64,000 nt of DNA, taken from NCBI GenBank assembly GCA_964415185.1, contig CAYPZI010000002.1, forward strand, positions 13,756-77,755. The letters run 5' to 3'. Both the position numbers and the translations under genes were made by a program. The notes below the pieces were generated by a model that made no database searches, was not told the origin of the DNA, and saw only the letters and a program-made list of their open reading frames with translations. The DNA is from CAYVBJ01 sp964415185 (GTDB taxonomy: Bacteria; Bacteroidota; Rhodothermia; Balneolales; Balneolaceae). This document shows, piece by piece, positions 34,234 to 41,779 of the stretch; position 1 is the stretch's first letter; every line of letters starts with the position of its first letter.

Positions 34234-36885
34234 TTAGAATGAATAAACAAGCTGAAATGAAGGTTGAAATCCCAAATCATAAACATCCACCGGTACAGCT
34301 CTAAGCCTTGGCAAGCGGCGGGTTTCATCTACTGCCAGTGTGAAATCCCTGTACCACGGATTGTTAAAGTCCAGTACGTTATAAAGTGTTACACTTGCAT
34401 CCAGGCCACCGAATGAGAATTTATCTGAGAATTTTAAAGAAAGATCCAGCCGCTTGTAAGTATCAAGTCTGTCGTCCCTCAAATCGGAGTTATCAAGAGC
34501 AAGGTTTTCAGGCACACCTGAGGCCACAAACCAGGATGCGAAAAAGCCGAGAGAGGTTGTAATACTGATTTCAGCCGTAGCGGAATACCTGTGCCGCCTG
34601 TCCCAATCAGCAAAAAACGATTCTCCATTAAGGATAGCTGGATTCCTTAATTTTATAGAAGAGAGTGAATATGTATGAGTGAGCGAAATATTTCCAATCA
34701 TATTTCTTAAAAGAAACTCAATACCTCTTCCCTCGCCTTCATTCTCAAAAAACCAGGGGGTATCTGCAAATGTATTGGAAAGGGTTTGAACATTAATTTC
34801 ATGCAGTCTCAGGTTTTCCGAATTTTTGATAAAACCTTCGACCTGGAAAAATGTCCGTGGAATCGCCGAAATATAGATCCCTGCAGAGTAATGATTTACA
34901 GAGGCAGGAGGCTGCGTTTCGGTTGATAAAATCCATACATCTGAAGTAACAGCATTATCAAGGCCTATACGATGCAGAAATTGATGGTTTCTGCTAAATC
35001 CCAAACCCAGGGATATATTTGAGTCGGGAAATAGCCTCATCTTAAATCGCGGTGAAAACCGAGTATATTTACCATTTGAGTAATAGTGAAAACGGTTACC
35101 CAGAGAAATATCTGTAAACGGAATATCCTTAATATCGATTTGCAGAAATCCGTCAACCTGGCTGGATTTTTCCTGAGCCAGAAATGTGGGCCTCTCAAAT
35201 GATCTTTCGCTGTAATCACCCCTGTAATAAAAATAAGCAGCTCCTGTTGAAACGGAAAACCGGTTAAAAATAATATCGAATGACTGCTCTGCCTTAAACT
35301 GATTCATCGTACTTACATTTTCGAAAGGAAAAGTGAAAACATTTATGGTACGGCTGCCCATCGTTCCTGCCAGTCTTGTGTACACAAAATCTTCCTTTAT
35401 AAAGTCGGATTCATAAAGGCTTGCCCCGATAAGCGAATGACTGTAAATCTTGTCTGAAATTTGGGCCTGCCGTTTCAGGCTGGCAGAAAAATTACCCCAG
35501 TCATTTTCCGTTTCAAATTCATCTTCGGTAAAGCTTTGGCCCTGCTCAAACGATCGTACCAGCCTTGAAGTGAGTTGGTTCGAAAAATCTCCACCATAGT
35601 ATAGGCTGGCGATCCACCTGTTTCCTGTTTTGCCTTCAAAATAGAGTTTACCGTGCAGGTCAAAAAATTCAGCTTCCGATTCGAGAGGCGTCACCAGCCT
35701 GTCGTCAAGTTGTATTACGTTTTCCGCCATAATGTTGCCGGGTCTGTTAATATCCAAACCCCACCTGATCAGTTCAGAATTGTTAAACCAGTTTATCGTA
35801 TTTAAAAGTGATCCCCTTCCGGAAATTAACCAACTCGATTTCCCTTTAACAATCGGCCCTTCGATCGTTGCCTTGTAACTTGAATTACTGATTCCTGCCT
35901 TGCCTCTTACCTGGTTCAGTGAACCGGTTCTGGTTATCAGTGATAGTGTACCTCCCGTCGGTGATTGAATTTGAGCCGGAGAAACATCATAAAAAAAACC
36001 GCTTGACTGAATTGCATCCGGGTTGAAACTGTCAAGCAAACCAAACAGGTGGCTCTGATTGAATATGGTTATACCGTCGAGCAGTAAAAGCAATCCGTCA
36101 GGAGAGCTGCCCCTGATGTTTAAGCCATTATTTAATGCGGTTGAAATTCCTACGGAGGGCAACACCTGCAGAGCCCTTACTGCATTGGCTTCACCGAACG
36201 GGCTGAACCGTCCTGTTTCAATAAGGCCGCTATATGAAGAATCGGTTGAACTGTAGTACGATGTGCCTGAAATGATAATTTCATTGGCAGAAACCGACTG
36301 AGGTTTTAGCCGTATTGTCAGGCCATCAATACTGCTGCTGCCTGCCGTAATAAGTACAGTTGCAGGTTCATAGCCTACGTAAGAAGCGGTCAACTCTACC
36401 GGATGTCTGCCGTCGTTGTTAATATTAATATTGAAATTGGCTGCATTTCCGGTAGAGATCCCTTTTAACTTTTGGTTTTCTTTCCATGAAACAGTTGCAA
36501 GCGGTAATCTTTCGCCGGTTTCAGCATCAACAATCTGGCCGGAGATTTTTAATAACCTGTTTCTACCGGCTTTATTCATGCTTGATTGAAGTATCAAAAC
36601 TTGTTGTCTTGTACTGTCAACTCTTAATTCAAGATTTCGTACAGAGAGCTGATTTTGAAGATCTTTTAAAAACTCATTCTGATTCGAGTTCAGGTTGATT
36701 TTGGTACCGGCAATAAGTGATTCTCTGTAAAGAAATTGCCAGCCCGATTTTTTTTGTATGTCATTGATAATAAACGAAAGGCTTTCATCTTCGTAAACAA
36801 ACCCGTCTTGTGCTATCAGGTTCTTGCTGAATGTGAATAAGAGTATTGTAAATAAAAAAACTTTTATACGGGTTTTACAAGCCAT
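34234..36885 (-). CDS. TonB-dependent receptor with N-terminal STN domain
   Basis: An 883-residue outer membrane receptor. After the signal peptide (cleavage near LIAQDG, residue about 26) there is a Secretin/TonB short N-terminal (STN) domain (about 30-100, SLSFIINDIQKKSGWQFLY, then LSVRNLELRV). A carboxypeptidase-regulatory-like domain follows (about 115-200, ISGQIVDAETGERLPLATV), then a plug (about 205-330, LQVLPSVGISTALNNG and GLLLLLDGI) and the barrel. STN domains contact FecR proteins and relay ligand binding to the sigma factor. Its ATG overlaps the fecR stop by one base (TGATG), so the two are translationally coupled. Substrate unknown. Confidence 0.9.
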   Translation of the reverse strand: MACKTRIKVFLFTILLFTFSKNLIAQDGFVYEDESLSFIINDIQKKSGWQFLYRESLIAGTKINLNSNQNEFLKDLQNQLSVRNLELRVDSTRQQVLILQSSMNKAGRNRLLKISGQIVDAETGERLPLATVSWKENQKLKGISTGNAANFNININNDGRHPVELTASYVGYEPATVLITAGSSSIDGLTIRLKPQSVSANEIIISGTSYYSSTDSSYSGLIETGRFSPFGEANAVRALQVLPSVGISTALNNGLNIRGSSPDGLLLLLDGITIFNQSHLFGLLDSFNPDAIQSSGFFYDVSPAQIQSPTGGTLSLITRTGSLNQVRGKAGISNSSYKATIEGPIVKGKSSWLISGRGSLLNTINWFNNSELIRWGLDINRPGNIMAENVIQLDDRLVTPLESEAEFFDLHGKLYFEGKTGNRWIASLYYGGDFSNQLTSRLVRSFEQGQSFTEDEFETENDWGNFSASLKRQAQISDKIYSHSLIGASLYESDFIKEDFVYTRLAGTMGSRTINVFTFPFENVSTMNQFKAEQSFDIIFNRFSVSTGAAYFYYRGDYSERSFERPTFLAQEKSSQVDGFLQIDIKDIPFTDISLGNRFHYYSNGKYTRFSPRFKMRLFPDSNISLGLGFSRNHQFLHRIGLDNAVTSDVWILSTETQPPASVNHYSAGIYISAIPRTFFQVEGFIKNSENLRLHEINVQTLSNTFADTPWFFENEGEGRGIEFLLRNMIGNISLTHTYSLSSIKLRNPAILNGESFFADWDRRHRYSATAEISITTSLGFFASWFVASGVPENLALDNSDLRDDRLDTYKRLDLSLKFSDKFSFGGLDASVTLYNVLDFNNPWYRDFTLAVDETRRLPRLRAVPVDVYDLGFQPSFQLVYSF

Positions 36886-37844
36886 CAGTCACGGGAAAAT
36901 GTATAGGTTTTTCCATCGTTCGTTTTGAAAGAACCTCCCAAAACAAGGCCGAGGTCATTCAGGCTTTGGGCTTTGTCTGAAAGGGTAATACTTCCGCCAA
37001 GCGTTTCATCTTCAATATCCCGGGGCGCCTGAATTGTAATATCGAAATGAAACTCAAGTTCATTGAATATTTCACGTGCTCTTTTCTCTGTAAAATCAAG
37101 CCTGTTTTGCATCCAGGAGACAATTTGGTCTACATTCACACTACTGTTGATAGAAATGCTTTCATCATTTACAATTCTGGCCATTTCGCCAGGTTTTAGG
37201 TTTTTAGTCTGTCCTGTGCGGGCGGATTTCACTTCTACGGCACCCTCTTCCAGAACCACTTCCATTCTTCCACTGTGGCTGCTCAGGTTAAACTTAGTAC
37301 CTAAAACCGTTACATTGCCGTATTCCGTTTCCACTGTAAACTGCCTTTCGCTATTCCTGGTTACAGAAAAATAACCTTCTCCGTCGAGATGATATCTTTG
37401 GGTATCGTCATTTTTGTATGCCCACAGCTTTGAATGAGGCCTAAGGGTAACCGTGCTGTTATCTTCGAGTGTAACCGAAGAAATATTTTGCATGGATTCT
37501 GCAATTAAATCCAGTTGGCCGGGCCTGTTAAAATAAAATAGGGTAAGTAATGCTGCCAGCAAGATTATAGCAGCTATTTTAAATACGGGGGATCTTACGG
37601 AATTGAGTTTAAAAATCCTGCTCTTTTTAACCGGCTGAATTTCTTTACTGATTTTAAGCCAAATCTCTGAAGACGGTACTTCAACCTCATCAGCCTGTAA
37701 TTCCATTTCAGATTTGTAAAACAGCAGGTGATCCATCAGGGAATCTCCAGAGAATTCCAGTTCCTTTCCTTCACTCCTAAGCCTGCCGATTTCACGGGAG
37801 AGATTTAAATCAGGGTCGTTATGTATGAATTGATCGTTATTCAT
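36885..37844 (-). CDS. FecR-type anti-sigma / sensor protein
   Basis: A 319-residue single-pass inner-membrane protein. The N-terminal 90 residues are the cytoplasmic anti-sigma part; a membrane helix spans about residues 90-108 (FKIAAIILLAALLTLFYF). The periplasmic FecR domain follows (GEGYFSVTRNSERQFTVETEYGNVTVLGTKFN, about 150-185). The C-terminus (RLDFTEKRAREIFNELEFHFDITIQ, then LGGSFKTNDGKTYTF) is the DUF4974-type domain common in Bacteroidota. It senses the STN domain of the TonB receptor encoded immediately downstream (one-base overlap) and controls the ECF sigma factor two genes upstream. A hairpin 15 bases before its start may reduce its expression. Confidence 0.92.
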   Translation of the reverse strand: MNNDQFIHNDPDLNLSREIGRLRSEGKELEFSGDSLMDHLLFYKSEMELQADEVEVPSSEIWLKISKEIQPVKKSRIFKLNSVRSPVFKIAAIILLAALLTLFYFNRPGQLDLIAESMQNISSVTLEDNSTVTLRPHSKLWAYKNDDTQRYHLDGEGYFSVTRNSERQFTVETEYGNVTVLGTKFNLSSHSGRMEVVLEEGAVEVKSARTGQTKNLKPGEMARIVNDESISINSSVNVDQIVSWMQNRLDFTEKRAREIFNELEFHFDITIQAPRDIEDETLGGSITLSDKAQSLNDLGLVLGGSFKTNDGKTYTFSRD

Positions 37845-37858
37845 GACTAAAAATGCAT

Positions 37859-37882
37859 GGGTGCCCCGTTACCGGAGCACCC
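37859..37882 (-). promoter_or_regulatory. Hairpin with GNRA loop between lipoprotein and fecR genes (possible attenuator)
   Basis: On the minus strand a 10-bp stem (arms GGGTGCTCCG and CGGGGCACCC, with one G-U pair) is closed by GTAA, a GNRA tetraloop. Five bases after the stem there is a T5 run, and the fecR ATG follows 15 bases after the stem. It could be a leaky terminator setting lower expression of fecR and the receptor than of the acidic lipoprotein, an mRNA stabiliser, or a block to ribosome entry. Confidence 0.6.
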
Positions 37883-37905
37883 TTACATCCGCCGTTTGTA
37901 TTTAA

Positions 37906-39180
37906 TTAATTGTCATCGTCATCGTCGTCATCATCGTCATCATCGTCATCATCATCGTCGTCGTCATCATCATCGTCGTCGCCGTCATCATCGCCGTCAA
38001 ATTCGAACTTAACTTCGGTTGCAACAAAGGCACCGGAATTATCCCTTCGGTTAAATTCGCCTTCGGCTTCAACTCTGAGGCCGTTATTTAATGCCCTTTC
38101 AACTTGTTCGAGTGAGAAGAGGTCACCGTCATCTTCGATTTCTGTGTTTTCGGTAATTCGGATTCTTTGCCCGTTTGTAAGTGCAAAAGCGGATTCGGAA
38201 AGATTTACGGAACTGACAATTCCCTCAAATTCGTCGTCATCGAAAACGCGCCCGTCATTCAGGCTGATCCGGAACACTTTTGAGAAATCGGTAAACCTGA
38301 GAAGGGCTGTACCGTCACCTTCGAATTCAACAGTCCCCTGGATGGTTTTTGTCTGGCTTTCACCATTTCTTGAACGGTTAATATTGATCTCGTAGGTAAG
38401 AGTACCTGTAACACCCCGGCTAAGGCCACTTCCTTTGGCCACATCTTTATCAATCTGAACATTCAGAAAATCAACCAATACGGTATAATCACGCTGCAAC
38501 ATTGAACTGTCGGAAGCAATGGATTCGAATGAACCTGATCCTCTGTGTACACCGTCAATGGTCAGAAATTGGGAAGCATCGGATACGCCGTCGATCAAAA
38601 ATTCATCTTCTCTTTCAAATGAAGAGCTTTTTCTTAATGTTTCGAGTGAACCGTTTCTGACTCCGTTAAAATCAATGGTTTCAATTCGGTCTTTTTGAGC
38701 TCTTGGGAATTGAATGAATTCACCGTTCAGATCCAAAAAGATGTATTGAAGAGTAGCTGAAGATGATTTTGAAAAGTTGGGAGCCGTAACACTGCGGTTA
38801 AAACTTACGGTATGAGTACCTGTTTCGGGATCAAAAGTATAACTGAAATTACTTTCCCTTCCCCTGCCGCTTCTTTCATCATCGTCATCATTTCCAACGG
38901 ACGGTGCAACCGGCGTTGCAAGCCCCGAAGGTGTTGTGGCTCCGAATCCTGATTCGGACGGAATAACAAGAGCATCGTTTAAACTTGTTAAAACACCGTC
39001 ATTTTCATCAGAAAGTGATTCGGCAACAATCTGGCCGGCAGCTTCAAGGTCTGCCTGCGTAATTTCCTCGTTTGGAGTGTTGTTTACACTGTCAACGGTA
39101 CATGAAGTAATGAGCAAGCCTGTAACCAGGAGCAATGCCCAATATCTGATAGTAGAGATTTTATTTATAAATGTTGTCAT
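37906..39180 (-). CDS. Lipoprotein with DUF5666-like region and 23-residue poly-aspartate tail
   Basis: A 424-residue lipoprotein (lipobox LLITSC, Cys about 27). Residues of roughly 105-130 are an acidic-basic linker (DDDDERSGRGRE). A beta-rich middle part follows, then around residues 315-395 a segment like DUF5666 (FEGIVSSVNLSESAFALTNG, TEIEDDG, RVEAEGEF, FVATEVKFEF). The C-terminus is DGDDDG followed by 23 Asp in a row and a final Asn, encoded by irregularly mixed GAT and GAC codons. Such a tail should bind divalent cations. Position between the ECF sigma gene (66 bases upstream) and fecR suggests it belongs to the same surface-signalling system. Function is inferred. Confidence 0.82.
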   Translation of the reverse strand: MTTFINKISTIRYWALLLVTGLLITSCTVDSVNNTPNEEITQADLEAAGQIVAESLSDENDGVLTSLNDALVIPSESGFGATTPSGLATPVAPSVGNDDDDERSGRGRESNFSYTFDPETGTHTVSFNRSVTAPNFSKSSSATLQYIFLDLNGEFIQFPRAQKDRIETIDFNGVRNGSLETLRKSSSFEREDEFLIDGVSDASQFLTIDGVHRGSGSFESIASDSSMLQRDYTVLVDFLNVQIDKDVAKGSGLSRGVTGTLTYEININRSRNGESQTKTIQGTVEFEGDGTALLRFTDFSKVFRISLNDGRVFDDDEFEGIVSSVNLSESAFALTNGQRIRITENTEIEDDGDLFSLEQVERALNNGLRVEAEGEFNRRDNSGAFVATEVKFEFDGDDDGDDDDDDDDDDDDDDDDDDDDDDDN

Positions 39181-39246
39181 TTTTCTATGGATTATGTTCC
39201 TGTTCGTTCGTTGTACACCGAACCTGCAAAAAACCCCTAATTATTT

Positions 39247-39840
39247 TTATTCTTTTTTTTGATACGATTTTAAATATTGTCTTAACTCTTTCAGAGCCAA
39301 TGCCATATGGTTTTCTACTGTTTTCACACTTATATCCATCACTTCTGCAGTATCTTTATAGGTAAAATCTTTAAGAAAACAGAATTCAAAAACCATTCTT
39401 CTTTTTTCCGGTAATTTCTGAACGGCTTTGTCTATAGCATGCTTCAACTGTTCATTTTCAAGAATTTTGTCCGGTGTTTTATCACCCGTTTGCTTATCCG
39501 GCAGCTCTCCATCCTTAAATTTTTTTTGATTCCTTATTTGATTCAGCATTCGTGTATAAGCCGTTTGAAAAAGATAAGCTCTTAAGGATTTTTCAGGATC
39601 AATGTCTGATCTTTTTTCCCAGATAATTACAAAGGCCTTTTGCACGAGTTCTTCTGCGACATGTGCGTCAACTCCCCGGCTAACCAAAAAACGAAAAATT
39701 TCTTTATTGTGCTTAATAAAAAAAGTTTTGAAAGCGTGTTGATCACCTTTTTTAATTGCATGATAAAGCTCGGAATCATCCGGTTTTCCGGGTGAAGATA
39801 AAGCAATAATAAGCAGCAGCCATTCAACGGTAATTATCAA
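39247..39840 (-). CDS. ECF RNA polymerase sigma factor (Bacteroidota FecI-like)
   Basis: A sigma-70 family ECF factor. Region 2 is visible (ELYHAIKKGDQHAFKTFF to about residue 100, with HVAEELVQKAFVIIWEKR and YLFQTAYTRMLNQIRNQKK) and region 4 (LPEKRRMVFEFCFLKDFTYKDTAEVMDISVKTVENHMALALKELRQYL, from about 145). It recruits RNA polymerase to genes of the adjacent receptor system, normally under FecR control. The only conventional in-frame start is the TTG at 39840, giving 197 residues with a hydrophobic N-terminal stretch of about 15 residues that is unusual for the family. The true start may be a downstream non-standard codon. Confidence 0.88.
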   Translation of the reverse strand: MIITVEWLLLIIALSSPGKPDDSELYHAIKKGDQHAFKTFFIKHNKEIFRFLVSRGVDAHVAEELVQKAFVIIWEKRSDIDPEKSLRAYLFQTAYTRMLNQIRNQKKFKDGELPDKQTGDKTPDKILENEQLKHAIDKAVQKLPEKRRMVFEFCFLKDFTYKDTAEVMDISVKTVENHMALALKELRQYLKSYQKKE

Positions 39841-39867
39841 ATCTATATAGTTTTTTTACGAGTCAAA
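39838..39867 (-). promoter_or_regulatory. Candidate promoter of the sigma factor gene (TTTG-N18-TAGATTTG)
   Basis: On the minus strand TTTG at 39867-39864 and TAGATTTG at 39845-39838 are separated by 18 bases, close to the Bacteroidota -33/-7 consensus (TTTG, about 19 bases, TAnnTTTG). The -7 box overlaps the TTG start codon of the sigma gene, so either the start or the promoter is mis-assigned. Confidence 0.45.
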
Positions 39868-39899
39868 TATTACTTAAAGTAAGATTTTAATTACAAAGT

Positions 39900-40928
39900 T
39901 TATTCCATTTTAAGAACGATTGCACCTTTTCCTCCTCCATTCTTTAGCTTCAGAATAGCATCATTAGCCTTATGCAAAGGCATTAATTCAATATCAGGCT
40001 CAATCGGTATCTTTGCAGCCAATTTTAAAAACCCGGAAACATCGTTTCGGGTTACATTTGCTACCGATTTGATCTCCTTTTCCATCCAGAGATGTTCTTC
40101 ATAATCCAGGTTTAAAAGATACTCCTGATCCTGTGACTCCTTGCGAATTGCATTGATAACAAGGCGTCCGGATGGAAGAAGGTTTTTCATGGCTTCAACC
40201 ACCGGTTTCCAGGCCGGGGTTGTATCAATAATAGCATGAAGTTTTTCAGGAGAATATTCCTCACTTTCGCCGGCCCATACGGCACCCAATTCAAGTGCGT
40301 GTTCTCTCTGATTTTTACTTCTTGCAAAAACATAGATTTCCGTTTCAGGATATATATAACGGGCAAGTTTCAAAACCAGGTGCCCCGAAGCCCCGAACCC
40401 GGTTAGGCCCAATTTCATTCTGTTGCTGATTTCTGCCAACATTAAAGACCTGTACCCGATTGCACCCGCGCACATCATGGGCGCTGCCATTTCATCATCG
40501 ATTGAATCCGGAATCAGGTGAACAAAACCTGCATTTGCAATCATATATTCTGCATAACCGCCATTTTTATCACGGCCTGTTGCAGTAAATTCCCTGCACA
40601 GGTTCTCATTTCCCTTCTTGCAGTATTCGCAAACTCCGCACGCAGAATAAATCCAGGCTACTCCAACTCTTTCGCCGATGTTCGGGCTTTCAACTCCCAT
40701 ACCTTTTTTTTCAATTACACCAATTACTTCATGCCCGGGAATAACAGGCAATTCCGAGGGCCGCGTTCTTCCTTCAATCTCATCCAGTTCCGTATGGCAT
40801 ACTCCGCAATATTTCACCTTCAGCAAAACTTCACCTTCGCCCGGCTCCGGAATTTCCATATTTTCTGACACAAGCGGAGATGAGTTTTCGTTTATTTTCG
40901 CTACCGAATGCAATCTCATTGCTTTCAT
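39900..40928 (-). CDS. Zinc-dependent alcohol dehydrogenase family protein
   Basis: A 342-residue medium-chain dehydrogenase/reductase. Catalytic zinc ligands are suggested by CGVCHTELDE (Cys about 41, with family His in PGHEVIG about 65), and the structural zinc lobe has the four cysteines of ACGVCEYCKKGNENLC (about 95-110). The Rossmann fold is marked by LGLTGFGASGHLVLKLA (about 172-188). The pattern corresponds to the zinc-binding alcohol dehydrogenase subgroup TIGR02822. It oxidises alcohols or reduces aldehydes with NAD(P); substrate unknown. It lies upstream of the sigma gene in the same direction; with a 59-base gap it is probably independent. Confidence 0.9.
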   Translation of the reverse strand: MKAMRLHSVAKINENSSPLVSENMEIPEPGEGEVLLKVKYCGVCHTELDEIEGRTRPSELPVIPGHEVIGVIEKKGMGVESPNIGERVGVAWIYSACGVCEYCKKGNENLCREFTATGRDKNGGYAEYMIANAGFVHLIPDSIDDEMAAPMMCAGAIGYRSLMLAEISNRMKLGLTGFGASGHLVLKLARYIYPETEIYVFARSKNQREHALELGAVWAGESEEYSPEKLHAIIDTTPAWKPVVEAMKNLLPSGRLVINAIRKESQDQEYLLNLDYEEHLWMEKEIKSVANVTRNDVSGFLKLAAKIPIEPDIELMPLHKANDAILKLKNGGGKGAIVLKME

Positions 40929-41099
40929 AATGACATATACTCTCCTTATTTATTTTATAAATTTCTATAATGGAATAATATAAAATATCTTTGTTTATTA
41001 ATTAAGTATTGGTTTGTACAAATAAGAATCACTCTATTGCAGGTTTGGATTGGCAAAGCTTTCCAGCCTATGATCTCTATTATCATTTACATTTACAAA

Positions 41100-41726
41100 A
41101 TGGGAAAATTGGGACTCATAATTCTGGTTTTGGTTACAGGATGTTACAAGACTGAGAGGCCTGAAAATTCTGATACGCCGGATCAACACACACTTGCTTC
41201 TCAAGTAGATACATATGCAATTGAAGTTCCAAATAAAATAACGGAAGAGAATTTTGTGATTTTTTCTGAAGGCCAGGAAATTGCTGTCACTGAGGGAGAA
41301 GAGAAAACAGTTATTGAAGCCTCCGACTATCTGAATCAAAACCCATTTACAGAGGTTTACTTCACAAACGACCTTGAATTTATAGAGAGAAATACACGGA
41401 ACAGAAATGTACAGGAGATCTACAATTTTAATCACCCATCCCTGAATAATATTGAATGGACACTCAAACAGCCTCTTGACCTTGAAGGTTTTGACCTTAC
41501 CGTAAAAGCAAAATCAAACGCCGACAGCGTCAAAATTACGTATGAATGTGTCAATCAAAAAACCTCTAAACGCTTAAAGCCTGAAGAGGGTGAAATCAGG
41601 GATAAAATCCAGGCAAATTGCAACCTGATAAATGTAAGCCTTTTAGCTGTTAGCAATCAGGGGCAAATAATAGTCGGTGGTTTTTTTAAGGTTGACGTAG
41701 ATTTTTTTAATGAGATGGGATTTTGA
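41100..41726 (+). CDS. Hypothetical lipoprotein
   Basis: With the ATG at 41100 the protein has 208 residues and starts MGKLGLIILVLVTGCYKTE, a short type II signal peptide with lipobox LVTGC. An upstream TTG (41037) would add 21 residues before the signal peptide and is less likely. The mature part is acidic and Glu/Asn-rich, with two Cys near residues 155 and 175 that might pair. No family was recognised. It is convergent with recN and 53 bases from its stop, with no terminator seen. Confidence 0.65.
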   Translation: MGKLGLIILVLVTGCYKTERPENSDTPDQHTLASQVDTYAIEVPNKITEENFVIFSEGQEIAVTEGEEKTVIEASDYLNQNPFTEVYFTNDLEFIERNTRNRNVQEIYNFNHPSLNNIEWTLKQPLDLEGFDLTVKAKSNADSVKITYECVNQKTSKRLKPEEGEIRDKIQANCNLINVSLLAVSNQGQIIVGGFFKVDVDFFNEMGF

Positions 41727-41779
41727 TGATGGGTATTTCACTGCTTATAAAATGCAAAAGCTCATAAAACTCTTCCGGT

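Noticed and set aside
37910..38395. Plus-strand open frame of 161 codons opposite the poly-aspartate lipoprotein, beginning with a serine run
   Set aside because: It is the mirror of the GAC/GAT run and lies wholly antisense to a lipoprotein gene with signal peptide and family pattern.
40986..40993. TATCTTTG box upstream of the lipoprotein gene at 41100
   Set aside because: It matches TAnnTTTG, but it is more than 100 bases before the preferred start and no -33 element is visible; chance matches are expected in AT-rich gaps.
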